This document shows positions 12,013-26,154 of a stretch of DNA of 64,000 bases, in pieces. Below the pieces are notes generated by a model, which saw only the letters and a program-made list of their open reading frames with translations, did no database searches and was not told the DNA's origin. Source of the DNA: Apostichopus japonicus (taxonomy: Eukaryota; Echinodermata; Holothuroidea; Aspidochirotida; Stichopodidae); assembly GCF_037975245.1 (NCBI RefSeq), contig NC_092563.1, positions 5,893,501-5,957,500 on the forward strand, in the 5' to 3' direction. A program made the position numbers and the translations under genes. Within the stretch, counting starts at the first letter, position 1, and each line of letters begins with the position of its first letter.

Positions 12013-13829
12013 CAGTGGCGTAGCCAGGATTTTTTCAGTGGGGGGCGCTGGGGGGTGGCTTGAACATTTCCTGGGGAGGCTTGACCATTTTCTTGTTACC
12101 TACTAAGCGGAGCGCCACCATGGTTGGCGCGCAGCGTACCGAAAAGTTTTAGCTAAAAAGGCCTCCTAGATCGTTGGAAATGACACTTCCCAGGCCTTCT
12201 TAGCTGCTCGAAAGTTTTCTCAACATCCTTTATTTTGAGATCCCATGTTTTGAAATGGTCATCAAATAGTTTAGTGAAATAGAAAAAAAAAACAATCTGG
12301 TAAGTTACTTTGAAATATCATGACATATCTTTTGTGAGTTTGACACCGGCATTGACATTTTTCGACAAATCTGCAAATTGCGCGTGGAAAATAAAAAAGA
12401 TTGACTGGGCTTTCAGCCAAGTAACATACTGAAATGACCGAGCTATATGTCAAACAGACATCAAAGATTGCGTCTGAAATATTATTAGGGTGATAGACTG
12501 ATTGGCCGGCAGTGGCGGAGCTAGGGGTTTTGGTCAGGGGGGCGAGAATGGCCTGTAGGGGCGCTTTCGACACTATCTAAGCGGAGCGCCACCACAGGTT
12601 GGCGCGGAGCGTACAGATTTTTTTTTTGAGTAAAGATATTCCCTAGATCGCCGGAAATGACTCTTTACGGGCCTTGCTAATTTGCAGATAAACGAAGAAA
12701 AAATATGTGTCATCGCCATTTGTGACAAGTCGAAAGTTTACATGGGTGTTGAAAGTACATGCGCTTCATCACAATCCCTGTGGTATCTTTGTGAGTGCTC
12801 ATGTTTTCGAAAAAATAGATCGAAAATCCCGTACAGTTCTTGGAAAGAGTTTCGTACAACAGAATTAAGTGCCGATAAATTAAATACCGCCGTATACGTT
12901 AGAGCATTTTGTCAGTAAACTACACCAACAAAATGTGACAAATGTCAATAGGTAGATGAGAGTGCAATAAAAAAGTCAATAATCGCGAATAAGTAAAAGT
13001 GCTAAAAAGCTGAAAAAGGCGCCAGCAGTCCAGTTGAGTAAGGGGTGGGGCATCCTCCCCGTGACTGTTTGGACGCTCCGCCACTGTTGGCCTGTAGTTC
13101 TCAGCGATAGTGCTGTCTCCTTTCTTGGAAAATTTGGTTTTTTAGCGGTTTTAAGAGCATCAGGGTACGTCCCAGAAGTGAAAACCCGATTGAAAATGTA
13201 ACAGGGTATTGAGGCAATGACGCGAGCAATGATGTGAGAAACATGTGTATGATGTCAGCATTTTTTACCTTTTAACATCTTCTTTGGCATTCAAGTACCT
13301 GGAAACCACCTTTTCCATAAGGGTATAGTATTGCTCACTAGCTTGTTTGATCAGTTAATGCGCACTGGTTACAAGATACTGATAGGCTGTTTGTATTAGT
13401 ATTTATTTGTATGTTAGGGATGATGGATATTTTAAAAAAGAGTGACAAATGCAAAGTTTGCCCGAACAGTCGAACACACAGATTCAGTAGTAAACATTAT
13501 GTGTGTTGTGGTCTTGTAGAGCAGGAATTATATTATCGACGGTCGTTAACATGAGTTTTCAGTACAGTGCGACTACTGTAGACTTCTCGGCCAATGCGCT
13601 ATGTCACGTCAGGTTTTTTAGCAACTATAGCCTACTGCCGGTCCGCGGTCGAAGGGTCGTTCATGAGTGGTCATCATGGAGATTCGAGACCATTCAGACC
13701 AATGATATATTTTTCGCACATGTAATTTTTTTTCGACACCCAAAATCCCAGTGGGGGGCGACTGGGGGGCGACAAGCTTTCATGGGGGGGGGGGCTGTCG
13801 CCCCACGCCCCCCCGTAGCTACGCCAATG
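12013..13829. mobile_element. hAT-type non-autonomous element, interrupted by another element
   Basis: The ends are inverted: cagtggcgtagc at the left, gctacgccaatg at the right (one mismatch). An exact 8-bp direct repeat aaggacat flanks it at 12005-12012 and 13830-13837. TIRs of CAGTGGCG type with 8-bp target duplications are the hallmark of the hAT superfamily. No transposase is visible. Subterminal regions are rich in G or C runs. Without the nested element at 12510-13086 the length is about 1.24 kb, so it depends on a transposase supplied elsewhere. Confidence 0.9.
12510..13086. mobile_element. hAT-type MITE nested in another element (long form)
   Basis: Terminal inverted repeats cagtggcggagc / gctccgccactg. 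The flanking 8 bp are ttggccgg (12502-12509) and ttggcctg (13087-13094), a 7/8 match expected of a target duplication with one later mutation. It is the same family as 36023-36365 but carries about 240 extra internal bases (about 12691-12932). A 78-codon frame inside (12682-12918) falls almost entirely in that extra part and has no recognised domain. No transposase is present. Confidence 0.9.
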
Positions 13830-15489
13830 AAGGACATATATGAAGCAAATTCAACTATGCATAACATTTAATTTAACTTTACAGTTCTTTCTAACACATC
13901 ACCTAACACTTACTGTAACACTCACTTGGAATACTCTTTGTTGTATGGTCAGTTATCATACTGTCAAATTATTTCTCTACTAAGTCTTCATCACTTTTTG
14001 TCCACTTGTTATATGTTCACACTGCCCCCTCCCTCCCCCTCCCCCCAAAAAAAGATAACATAAAAAACTTATCCAGCCTGTTTCATCAGTACTAAATGCA
14101 ATTGGTAGGAAACAATGATTAACTGAGAGAAGAGAATGAACTATGGAAGCAGTTTGGCGAAGTGGAGCTTGTGAAGAACCAGGAAGAGCTAAGGTTGAAA
14201 GTGAATGAACATCTTTGTTTGTAACAATCGATTGATAAATATACTAACTGGATAGGAGAGACAAAATAGTGGAATGTTTTAAGCCACAGAGATGCCATCT
14301 TGCTCTTCCCAAAGGTTTATACTTTTCACCAAATTGGACTTTTCAAATTCATAATTTCATACAGGTTCAGCATAGTTCCATGTTATATAGGCTAGCCTAT
14401 GTTTGACCAAACAGAACAGCCTATGTTCTTAAACTCTAACTGTTATGCCAGTAACCCTAGGTCTTATATTACATTGAAAGTTAAGTTGAACCTAAGTTAG
14501 GTAAGACCTCAACTTAACTAGCTGATGATCTTATAATGCAACTACGTTTTGGTGTTCAGGCCTATTGGTTTACTCTCTCGATTACTTTTTTTGGGCTCAA
14601 TGAAGTAGGCAAAAGGCTACAAGAGCTTATTAAGTTCTGAGTGCACTGTGTATCTGTCGACACCCTTGTAATGTAGTACTGAAATAATATGTGGAATACT
14701 TCAATTCAAGAAGAGTACTGCTGGTCACACGAATTTATGGTTTTCAATTTGAAACACGCTTACAAGTCATGAAAATCTGCTGTACACTGTAAAGTGTCCT
14801 TAAAACTAAATTATTTCATACATATACCGACTCTTCTGTGGAAGATTCTTGACGGACTTAAGTTTCTTTCCATCTGTATCTGCTCCTGGAAAGAGATGCA
14901 GAGTTTGGGATACAAACTTAGTATTTGGATACACCATTACAAAATAGTTCAGTTTTACCTTACATATATCAGTGCACAGTACACAAAGTTTCTTAACAAT
15001 GTTTCATTTGAATGAACCTGTATATATATTCCACTAGATATGTGAACATCTCAAAATATCGGTGTGATTGCATGTCTACAAAATGTGCCTTTTGAAAGTG
15101 AGTGTACATTAATACTGTAGGTTGTACTGGACAATGTTTGGACAATCTGGCCAGATACCTTGCCTAGTACTCAGTTTAGCAAGAGCACTGCACAGTAGTA
15201 ATGTACATGAATGAATGTACACTATGATTAATTCCACACCTTCATATGTAAATATATATGTTTAATACTTACATTCAAAATGTATGCTGATATCAGTGCA
15301 GTTTCATTACAATGTTTCATTCAATGATTATCAAAATCTCCAATATAAGTATCATTGTCTATAGCTAAACATTCTCCCAAATATATGTAATTATCACAGA
15401 CATTTCATTTCATTTATTCAATCCAGTATAAATATAAAAAAGGAGTACAAACATAAAGTATATTAATAACAAACAATGTTTTTTGTTGT
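13830..15489. other. Intergenic, no supported gene
   Basis: It starts with the right target duplication aaggacat (13830-13837). Near 14458-14515 there is an imperfect inverted repeat (taggtcttat ... gtaagacct) too small to name. A pyrimidine-rich tract lies at about 14023-14046. No supported coding frame. Confidence 0.4.
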
Positions 15490-15640
15490 CTATTCAACTT
15501 CGGAACCATTCAGTTTAATTCGTTGTGATTTAGATGACAAGAGACCTTCATGTTTAATGTTCTTGTTTGCAAAACACATTTCTTTAGATTTGTTAGGGTT
15601 AAGCAACAACTTTTTCCTGACACAAGTAGGTGCCACGAGG
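15490..15640 (-). pseudogene. Degenerate non-LTR reverse-transcriptase fragment
   Basis: On the minus strand this translates to a stretch with LLLNPNKSKEM followed about 25 residues later by IKLNGSEVE and a stop. The pair L-N-x-x-K-S/T-K-E-M ... I-x-L-N-G-x-x-V/I-E is the usual spacing seen in the thumb-proximal part of non-LTR (Jockey/CR1/RTE-like) reverse transcriptases, just before the F-K-[YF]-L-G motif. That following motif is lost here and no further RT domain is seen, so this is a broken remnant. The match is to a family pattern recalled from knowledge, not to an alignment. Confidence 0.45.
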
Positions 15641-15693
15641 ACGAGGACCCCTTTTTTGTTTAACACGGAATAGCTATAAAACATTACCGGCAC

Positions 15694-18600
15694 TAAATTG
15701 TTCTCTTTTCAAGACTAAAACTCTGCTTAATTAAGCCACGGAACATATTTTATGATTGCCTGTATATGTCACACATGCAAGGGACGTTATTGAAAATGTA
15801 TTACAGCGAATAACTCAGTTTAGAGGGATACCACTTATACCAAAGAGTACGCCAACCTTCCGATATAAATAAAACTTTCTTTTGATTATCTCTTGTTTAG
15901 GATTTTAGTAATCAAAGGCTTGATGTAGGCCTAAGTGGAGCATTTCTCGACAACCGGAGAATTTTCAGAGCAAAAAACACGATTTATTGATAAGAAACTA
16001 TAAGCTGACGTACCGGTTGTTATATGTAGGCCTACGGCATGGGGAGCTATAGTGCGGAGCCCCATGCATGGTTATACAGTTAAAAAAGTCTAAAATTTGA
16101 GATAAAAAGTCAAAATTTTGAGATTTGAGGACACTTTTTCGTTCCTATGTCCCTATTAAGCCACCGCACAACACAGATAGTACTAGCACTTTAAAGATTT
16201 TAACCATTGGTTCAAAACACCGTTTATTGTTTATATTAAAAGACTAGGAACTCCTTGTATTTACCGTTATAGTCAAACCAATTCTCAATTAAATAAATAT
16301 AAATAAATAGATAAAAAGTAAAAGTGGCGTGATTGGACTTGCAACATGAATGAGCTGAAAGTGTTTAACATTTGGTAAATTGGTGACACAAATTATGTCC
16401 TCAAACAATATAATAAAAAATGCACTTTTCAATTTCAATTTGTAAATGTTGACAAGAAAAAAATCATTTCATACATGCATATCAATATGACTTGAAACAA
16501 CATATGCAGTCTTTCACTGTGTATTAATAATGTAATTGAAACTATAATGCAGCTCTTTCAGTGTGTAAAATTATCTGCATTCATCGCGTTACATAACTGT
16601 CTTCTAAACAGGGAAAATAATAACAAAATTTCATATCACCATATTCCAAATTAATAATATTCATAAACTTCTTTCAGATTTTATCTGAACTGTAGGCTTC
16701 GCAGCTTCCATGCTCAGGTCATTATTCTGATGCGGCATAAATTGAAACAAAATTTTGTGAAAGATCCCTAAAGTAACAAAGATTCTTGTTTCTCCTTTCT
16801 TATCCATTAATAACTTTGCTTTTTCGAAAAGTCGAAACACATAAAGATAAAAAACAATAACAAAATCTTCTGTTGATTTTGACCACTTATTACTTACGAC
16901 ACTAAAATATATGATTTGGCAAAAACGTCATTGCATGAAACAACTCTGATCTTGATAAACTATCAGTTTGTAACAAATGTGAACGACCTTTCCATTATAG
17001 TTGAAAGGAACGGCCTCGATAATAACAGATAAAAGCGAATTACCTTTTCCTAGTATATAACCCCTCAGCCAATCCGAGTCACTTCCCTCCCAATTACTAC
17101 CAAAAATACCAGTTAAAATCCATAAACCTCCACTTGATTTCAACGTCACCATTTTTGATCACTTTAGCAACATTAACCTTTCCCATAAAACAAAAGAACC
17201 CCTTCACTGATACCATCCTTCATTTCCCCCTCAATTATAACAAATTTAACTATACCTTACCCTGTTTTTTTAACTTCTGTTTAGAATGCCTGACCACTTC
17301 GATACATAAAATGCGTGTTTAACGTGACTGGTTATTCGAAAATTTAATCAATTCTCCCTGATCTGCTCGCAGCATTTCTTCTTCTTCATCTTAATTTTTT
17401 TTTTTGGTTTGGACGTACTATTGTGATCTCGACAGCACTATACGTCGACTCCCAAATTTGAAGAAAATCATTTCACCGGCTTAAATCCAATAGGGCATTG
17501 CTCCCTACGGACGTGAAACTGAATGCATGACTCTCGCCAAGCTAGGCGGGAATCACCGGCTCACGCGCCTGATTAGCTGTTGCCGTAGAACCAATAGTCG
17601 ATACATATTCAAAAGCAACCCCTTCATTTTTTTTTCACTGAAAACCGAGGAAACAGAAAAAAATTTCAGTTCACATTGCCGTAAGAGACACACACAGACC
17701 GTTAGCTCGCTAATAAGCGTCTGGTTCGGTGCTTGACTACGGAACAACCTTGTACATCTCTGGAATTCCGTAACAACTTACTTAAATTCTCGGATAACCA
17801 CGTTATACTTGTACAGGTAAGTTATATCGTTAACTGTGCAATTAGGTATATTTGACAAGTTAAGCCTTAAAAAATCAGAAGCCATTTTATGGAGGGAATG
17901 TACGATTTTTGATCATCATTCCCATATATAGACTATATGTAATGTGTGTGTATATATATATGCTTTAGTCTCACTCGTGCGGTAAATTTGTATGATCAGC
18001 AGTATATGAAAGCATGTACGATCAGTTATTATTGTATGAGAGTTTATTATACGGTGTGCATGTTGTCGGGGCTTCTGCATCATCTTATTCTTGTTTTGGG
18101 GAAGTCTTACCTTTTTTTCTGTCTTTTAAAGATGAAGATAGAATTATGTAGTACTTGACCTCGATTGCATGTATGATCACATTGAACGCCTGGAATAATG
18201 ATCTGAACATTATATGGGCTGACAACTGGAGATATATATGTAGATAATATAGAACTTCACTGATTTTTTTTTGCCGTCAACTTATACATATTGCATGAGG
18301 TAAAAAAGGTTTATTCCCGGAAAAACCGAGAAGATATGTTTACATTGAATCCAAGGTACATGTGACAAGGTAAACTACAGTTTGATCGTCGTCTATGTGT
18401 GTACGTGCATCGCACGCCGAAATATGCGAAGAGAACTGGAAAGAAGACTTCGTGGGTATTTTGGGAGAATTAATTATTGATTTGGGGGAACAAAATCGAT
18501 GTGGAAGAGTTGATGGGTAAGTCGTAGATCACGGAAGTCAATCGGAATATTATTAGGGCCTTAAGTTATTTAGAGTAATAATGTTACATATATATATATA

Positions 18601-21600
18601 ATAATTATGTGTGATTGGATTGAGATGGTATATATTACGTTAAATCATTGATATGGTCATGCATTTGACATCAGGTTATTATGCATAATTAAAAAATAAC
18701 TCTAATAATATCTTAAAAACAATGGAATTATAAATCTCTGATAATATACGTTATGCACAAAATTGATTATTATTCTTTACTTTAAGTTCGAATAGCAATA
18801 TACACAAAGCACACACTTCAAATACAGTCAAAAATGCATATTTAACGTCCATGATTATGAATTGTCAACTCTGTAACTGGACGACATACATTAATCTTGG
18901 AGTGACTCGAATCGGGGACCGTATGGGGTCGTGTACCTTTTTATTTACCCCCCCCCCCGAAAAAGAAAAAATACAAAATAATCGTTTTATCATAAATTGG
19001 ATAATATGATCAACTAGTAACATGATTGCGTTATTCCCATATAGGCTTTAACCCCTCTTCGCCAAACATATAGATTAAACACATAACAAAGAAAATAAAA
19101 CAATACGCGAAGAAAACAACAAGTGCTTGTTTCAAAGCGCTTTTCCCTTCGTGTACAAGATATGATGGGGTTAGAATTCAAACTGCATGAACCCAGCATT
19201 AATATCCACCATGTCATATGCACATGATGGGGTATAGTAGACTATTTAATATGAACCTATATACCTTGTACACTGTTTACCGCATATTACATTCACGACA
19301 CTGCAGTATTTTCCCTTCCCTGTATTTTCCGTTGGGTCTTTCGCTACCCCCCCCCCCCGCCCCCGCCCCCTCCGTCTAGGCTCCTTACCTACTCCACTCT
19401 CCCATAGCGACCCTGAATGTAGGGACGTATACCGATCCGTCATGCAATCCATTACCTTATTCATAATTTCATATATCGTCTTATTATAATTATTATTATT
19501 ATTATATTTACCCTTTGAAATTAGTGATTACTAACTTTCTCCGCATTCACTCAGTCTATCTGACTATATATAGTATGAAATATTTGGAAACAAATCTTAT
19601 TACTAGGGATTCAATGTGACGTTGATATTTGTCTGGGAGAAGATGATCGTATATATAACGTCAGAGAAGCTCATTCATGCTCATATGCAATATGCTAACT
19701 CTTTGGCAATTACCGGTGCCCAAGACCAGTTTGTATATTAGCAACACCTACGTAACACCAGCCACATATATAAGATGCGTCAAGTGCTAGGTTGGACCAC
19801 GGGGGATGGAATTTATCACCGGGTCCCCTTTTATCACTCTCCGTTCATCATAAAATATGCATGAAAATGCATTATTATTTATTACAAATTTTCCCGGGCC
19901 TCCTGCTTGACTCTTTTTCCTCTGGCCCCGCTGACAGACAATCCCCTCCCAGGCCTGCCCGTATTTACGGTATTAAGGTATATAGGCACGCTATGTATAT
20001 ATAGTCTACATGCTGTATTAAGCTGTATTAAGCGCTGTGTGAATGTAATTTATTATTATTTATTACGTGTATGACCACAAAAGTGAAACGAGGAGAAAAT
20101 AAACTTAATGGCATATATCGATCTACGTAATACGAGAGATGCATTAATCTGGAAATTTTCCAGTCAATTTTGGAATACATTCACGATGCCTTTATGAACA
20201 TGATAACATTTCAGTAATTTTCCCCGAGGTGAAAATATGTTCAAACTCTATGACGATCATAATCGTGCGACATATGAATTTCGATTGTGTTAACAGATTC
20301 ATCATCAGTGAGAGTAATTTCAAGACTAATTTCAGCCTACAAACAGGCAATAGTATATGTCTTCATTTCTTATTGGATTTTCAACAGAACAGGGTAGGTT
20401 ATTAGACCTCTGTCAATTAGACAGACAAAAACCTGATAAAATCCTAATTTTTTCATAAAGGCCTTGCCGCCATGTGGAACTACAATATTTATTCAATCAT
20501 TCAGTCGGAGAAATAGCATTTGACAACTTCAAAAAGTTAATCAATAACTAGCTGAAATGACACCAACAGAAAAAAGAAAGAAACAAGGGACAAGAATAAC
20601 CACAAAAGAAATATCTTTGAGTGTAATGATGCCACGATGTGCATGATTGTATGGAAACATGGCCAATGTTATATTCATGATTATATTAGAACATTAATGA
20701 GAACATATTGACTTTGAGAAGGACATATATATATATATACATATTGATGATCGAAAATAGTAATTAGAAATCATCTAAATATATTAAAAGTAGCATTTAT
20801 GAATGAATGAAGACACATCGATGACTACATTAAAATGACTCATAACATACTTGTGTTTATAAAGGGGATTGTTGTGAAAACGATATTTGATATATTTTAT
20901 CATCCTTATAATAGCTACATGATACACTTTATACTTCTGCGACTTCGTTTCCTGTAAATGATGCAGTTTTTCTTCCCACCCAAAATGTTGCTGTCACCAA
21001 TATATAACTCTGTCAGTATACCCTCTGGCCCCTATCCTTCATCCCATCCCCACCCACCCTTGCCTCATTAACTTTTAACAGTTTCTCTTTAATTAAAAAA
21101 AAACGGTTGTGTCTCCATTCAACGCCCTTTTCCTTGCGAAAACTGTCCATCACGAACTTAGCTATAGATCTTAAGGCACAAACGTTTGTTATGACGTATA
21201 TGTATATCATGAAGCAATTCTCTTCTTTGAATTAGTACCCAATATACACATTAAACGTTTCAGCTATAATTGCTTCATCTTCCTATCAAAAATGACTCGC
21301 ATTATCACTTGCGAAAGCAGCTTAAAACTATATATGTGTCTGAAATGGTTTTATGAATAATTAACTGATGTGAAGACAGAAAGCAATTATTTATCTTCAA
21401 TGATTTATTACTTACATGTATGGTTGTATATAACACTAACTGTTCTTCATAATTGCCAGTTAGATATATATTATATATATTTATAGTCACTTGCTGTGAG
21501 TTTATTTCCCATGGTATATGAAATGATAAACTACTATAGAGTTTGGGAAGACATTGAAGAGATGAACGGTAGGAGTTCGTTATTTTGATTAATTATTTCT

Positions 21601-24600
21601 TACTTTTTCAAATTTACTTTTTAATCTATTGGTATGTATTGTAAGAAATATATCAGCATCAAGGGGAAAAAAGGAGATATGAAAAAGAAAGGAAAGACTT
21701 TAGAAACTGGAAAAGAACAAATTTGATACACTGAAGCATATATGCGCATAACTGATTGAAATTTTAGGAGCGAAAATTCGATGACCAATCTAACTATAGA
21801 TAGTTTGTTACAACGATAGGCTCTCAGAGCCTATCCATATAGGTTATATATAGATTTAATTTGCATGTTTCCGTCTATCGATGACTTCAAGGTATAAATT
21901 TACAAAATGATGCTTCAGCTAGTCTTAATTCAGACGAAGTCCTGGAACAATCTCTTCCAGGTTTTATATCTACGCATCAGAAAGACACGCGACGTGTTTT
22001 TAGACGATATTGTCTGTATGTAAGACTTGCCAATGAAAATGTCATGGCCATGTGTAAAGTTATATACCTCTGTTACATTGGAAACGGAAGTTACCTTAAA
22101 GCAAGTCGAACCTTTTCAAAATACTACAGTAACCTTTCTGTATGTATTCAATTGACTGCAAATATATTGAGCTGAGAGGCATGTTAATTGGATGTTTCAG
22201 TCGTTCCGGAATTGTGTCTTTATATATAGGAAACAACACTTGTATTTAGAATCACGTACTAACAGAATCATGCATTTACAAATAGCTGAGCAGGTTTCGA
22301 ACGACGAGTCCCGTTACTGATGTGATATTAAGACTTGAGCAAGTCTTCTGCCCTATGTGCGATGAAACAACTATGATATCTCCTAAATGGACTACAATTT
22401 CTTAGCTGTTTGGGAAATTGTTCATGACAGTTATATCTATCACCAGACAAACAATGAAGGTTTGGTATATGTGTTTCCTTTTAATCACTGTCTCAAACCA
22501 CGAACGATCAGTATATGGTGTAAAAACAACATTAAAAAAATATAAAAAATTCTGCAACATCTTTTCATCTAAAAGTGTAATTCACGGAAAATATATATAT
22601 ATATATTTTTAAATTTTATCAAAATAAAAATTATCACTTAGTTGCCCAACACAGGCTAGGATATTCACATCTATATAATGCAGATACAGTATTCAAACGT
22701 ATGCAGGCGGTATTAAACCACTGTTATATGTTATTGTCATTTAGCTTTCCTTCGAGATATTATTCACATAAATATGTAACATGTATTACATACAGAATTC
22801 AAGTATGCCTTCGCTTTGAAGAAAACCTTTCGAAAGGAGAAACAAATATAAAGTGTTCCAAATTGGAGCTGTATTGTACTGCATTTGCATGAAATCTCGG
22901 GAATATATCCCAGCGCAACACGCACAAGCTAAAACTGTGAATGCATACGTTATGAACACAAGCACGCGTAAGTAAAACGTTAGATAGCATCATCGAGGTA
23001 TTGAATTCGTGTTAGGACTTAAATGTTCCGTGATATCTTTACTTCTCGTGATTCTTACTTGCATCAATGTTATATTCAGTTGTTTAAAATGTTTTTTTCA
23101 TCTTAGCAAAAAAAATAATAATAATAATAATCATACCTATAATCATAAGTGTTGCACAATTTTGTCCAAGTTGAATATCTGATTTGAACAAAGACAAGGA
23201 AAGTGAAATACTAAATGCTGAATAAGAAATTGTTTTATAAGAAAGAATAACAATAAACACAATAACAGTTTAAGAAATATTTAAGTCCTGAGTTAAAAGA
23301 ATTAAATACAAAATTAAACAACGGCACCAACAAACAAAACAGACATCGAGACAACCTAATTCAGCGTATCACTTCATTCTCTATAGCTTGTTACTTTGGT
23401 AGGATAGCATACTGGAGAATGTATACACTACACACACTATGGGATTGTATGTTATGCGGATCTCTGGTTGTCCTTATAACATTTTATTTTTTCTCCTTTA
23501 ATGGACCCGTTACATATACCTGACCACCTATGTTGATTTTATATCAATTAATGTGATATAAAAACAGGTCATATGTCATTGTATAACTATTTTTATTCTT
23601 TTCAAACGTTAGTAAACATTAAGCACAATATCAGCAATGGAATCACACATTACGTAATAGAAACCCAATAATCACCTCCAGCTTAAGATTTACATAAAAT
23701 AAACACAAAATAAAGATATATATAATGCTGTATACAGATGTATTGTACTTTTACATTACAATTAATAGTATACAATACTTTGCATATAGTGCCACATTGT
23801 GTATCTTGGTTGTTATAGAACTTCGCCATAAATTTCCTATTGACAAATTTGAGTTTAAGGACGTAAATGACTCAATGTGACATTAAAATGTCATCATAAA
23901 TAAATGAAAATGTCACATCTTCCATAATTCTTGTGGATATAACCTTCCTGACAAAACATTAATATAATATTTTGTTACACATTGTGTAATTTTGATGACG
24001 TCAAACTGATTATACATAAACATGTCTGAACGTAACAAAAAATAAAAACTCATAAAAGTCACACCTCATCATAAACTTTTCACAGAGGTTTATACTGATT
24101 TTTTAAGACGATGCTACCTTTAGATGGAAAGCTCTGGATCAAGTACTTATTGAATATAATGACGTGATTTAAACGTCATCTTGAATTTATGATTAAAAAG
24201 CATGAAATATTCGGTAATGAAATTAAATATGCCTTTGCGGTAACAAAGGTGGTTTAGGTTTTCAACGTTTTTGTCGTTGTTGTTAGTTTTCAACGCGATA
24301 GTGTTAGACAATTAATTTTTAACTTAATTTGCCCATACTTATTGGATTTAATATGTATATGTGACTTGTAAAAATGGGTCTTGGTTGTCACATTGAAAAA
24401 TTGTCACAAAAAAAATTGTCTACAATCATCAAGCTTCGGCTTTAACTGTGTACATTTACCTACATCTGTGAAAAAGTTGGATAACATTTTCTTTCAGTCC
24501 TAATTCGTTTTGCCGAAATGGCAAGCACATTTTTATATATAACCTAAACAGTTGAAAATTCCTTGATATGGCGTCAAAAGTTGAAAAATATAAAATCATT

Positions 24601-25788
24601 TTGCATCTAAAAACACCCTCCCCCCCCCTCGTTTTTCCCCACAATTCTCAAAGAGTAGGATTAATCCCTCCTCATAGACCTCTTCCCAGAACGGTATAAT
24701 GTCTTTGCCCCCCCCCTCTCCCTGGCCTTATCCACTTGACAAAACTTGGGGTTGCCCCCTTGGCACATATGTGCATGCTTCAACTTATTTTTTAGTACGG
24801 TATCTTATAATGTCCAGTTTCAGAGACCAGTACAGGGATTATTCATCTTAACATTATTGATAACTTTATAATTTGATTAATATTATGTTTTCACGGAAGC
24901 AAAGAGGTTGTTAAAAAATAAACCAGATTTTGTTTTCGTTTCTTTTTGCTTTTGCCAAAACGGCTTACAATTGTGTACGCATATAATTATTGTAAAACCA
25001 TACTTATGCCTAATTTCAGAAACAGAAACACACAGACTATTCAAACAAACATCATTTATGGTATTAATAATAATAGTGGTCTTATTTGTGTCTTATCTTC
25101 AAAATACGTTAACAAATGTATTGAATTCTTTTGAAATGAATATATTTCTTTTAAAGCTTTTAATTCTGACCATTACAGAAAAAAAGGAGTAAGAAAAGAT
25201 CGATTTCTTAATTTTAACCAAACCTCAATCGAATCTCTTTATAAACCGCCGTTTCTGTAAAGAGATCTTCAAATCGTAGTACGGAATCACATTTGAATCC
25301 CATTAAAATGAAATTTGTTTTACACTGACTGAAGAACACTAAGTCATTTATGCTGGAACTGGTTTAATGCATACACATCGTCCTTGGCAAATTAGTTCAT
25401 TTCCTTTCAAGGTAAAGGTTAAAATGATTTGGTACAACAGACAAATCCTTTCCGTATTTTTTTTTTTTTTTGATGACTTCAAATTTACTATGAAGATCAC
25501 TTGGATGCATGTTAAAAGGTAAATAAGAGATGAGATGTACTTATAACAGTTAGAAACTACGTCACGTCAAGGTCAGAAACAAAGCAAGTTCTTGCATTGG
25601 GAGATCTCAGTATTGAGGCAATGCCAAACAAAGGAATTGGAAAAGCTATTGCTAGGACAAACAATATATGGTAATACAAAAAATGAACTTATTAGAAGCA
25701 ACCTGTTAAAATATTGACTATATCATAATGTAATGATGATACTTATGGTATACTTTTTTAGGCTATATTGTGAACGTTACAATCTCGT
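15694..25788. other. Ten-kilobase intergenic stretch without supported genes
   Basis: AT-rich throughout. It contains short (TA)n tracts (for example 18588-18600, 20727-20740, 22591-22606), homopolymer C runs near 18951-18959 and 19348-19357, a short (ATT)n run near 19485-19503, and (AAT)n near 23115-23131. I inspected frames of 60-94 codons on both strands and none shows a recognisable motif or conserved-looking composition. I cannot exclude small exons or RNA genes. Confidence 0.4.
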
Positions 25789-26154
25789 AAAAGGCACTGA
25801 AGACTCGCCCGAACCGTGTGCAGCCTCTGAAAAAAGTAAGCATTTCGTTGATTGCAAGTGAAGTTTTCTTCTTGTTGCTGCAAAATGCAGACATTAATGA
25901 AACGTGATACGTTGTTATCTTTAGCTGGACCTGAGATGTCCATCGCTGTATCGTTTGTACACTGTGCTGTGGGTATTGACCGCAGCTGTATGTACTGACT
26001 GTACACTAGGGTCTAATTACCGAAGGTAGCAAGCTGTGTGCGTATTTTCTGGTATCGATGGTGGTGTCTAACACTTCTGTTACACCTTATTCCAAACTAG
26101 GTCAGATTACCGGCATCAGACGTTTCTTTGTACACGAGTCTTCACACCCTTTAA
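25789..26154 (-). mobile_element. MITE, copy 2, inverted relative to copy 1
   Basis: This is the reverse complement of 5064-5429 with point differences; shared blocks include ctgtgctgtgggtattgacc, cagctgtatgtactgac and cacttctgttacacc. The left end is aaaggcactgaagactcg; the right end cgagtcttcacaccctttaa retains TTAA, while the left flank reads gtaaaagg and has lost or never had TTAA. It is non-coding; frames crossing it are shadows. Confidence 0.8.

Noticed and set aside
13503-13871. 122-codon plus-strand frame
   Set aside because: It crosses the right terminus of a hAT-type element and its G-run, so it is a fortuitous frame.
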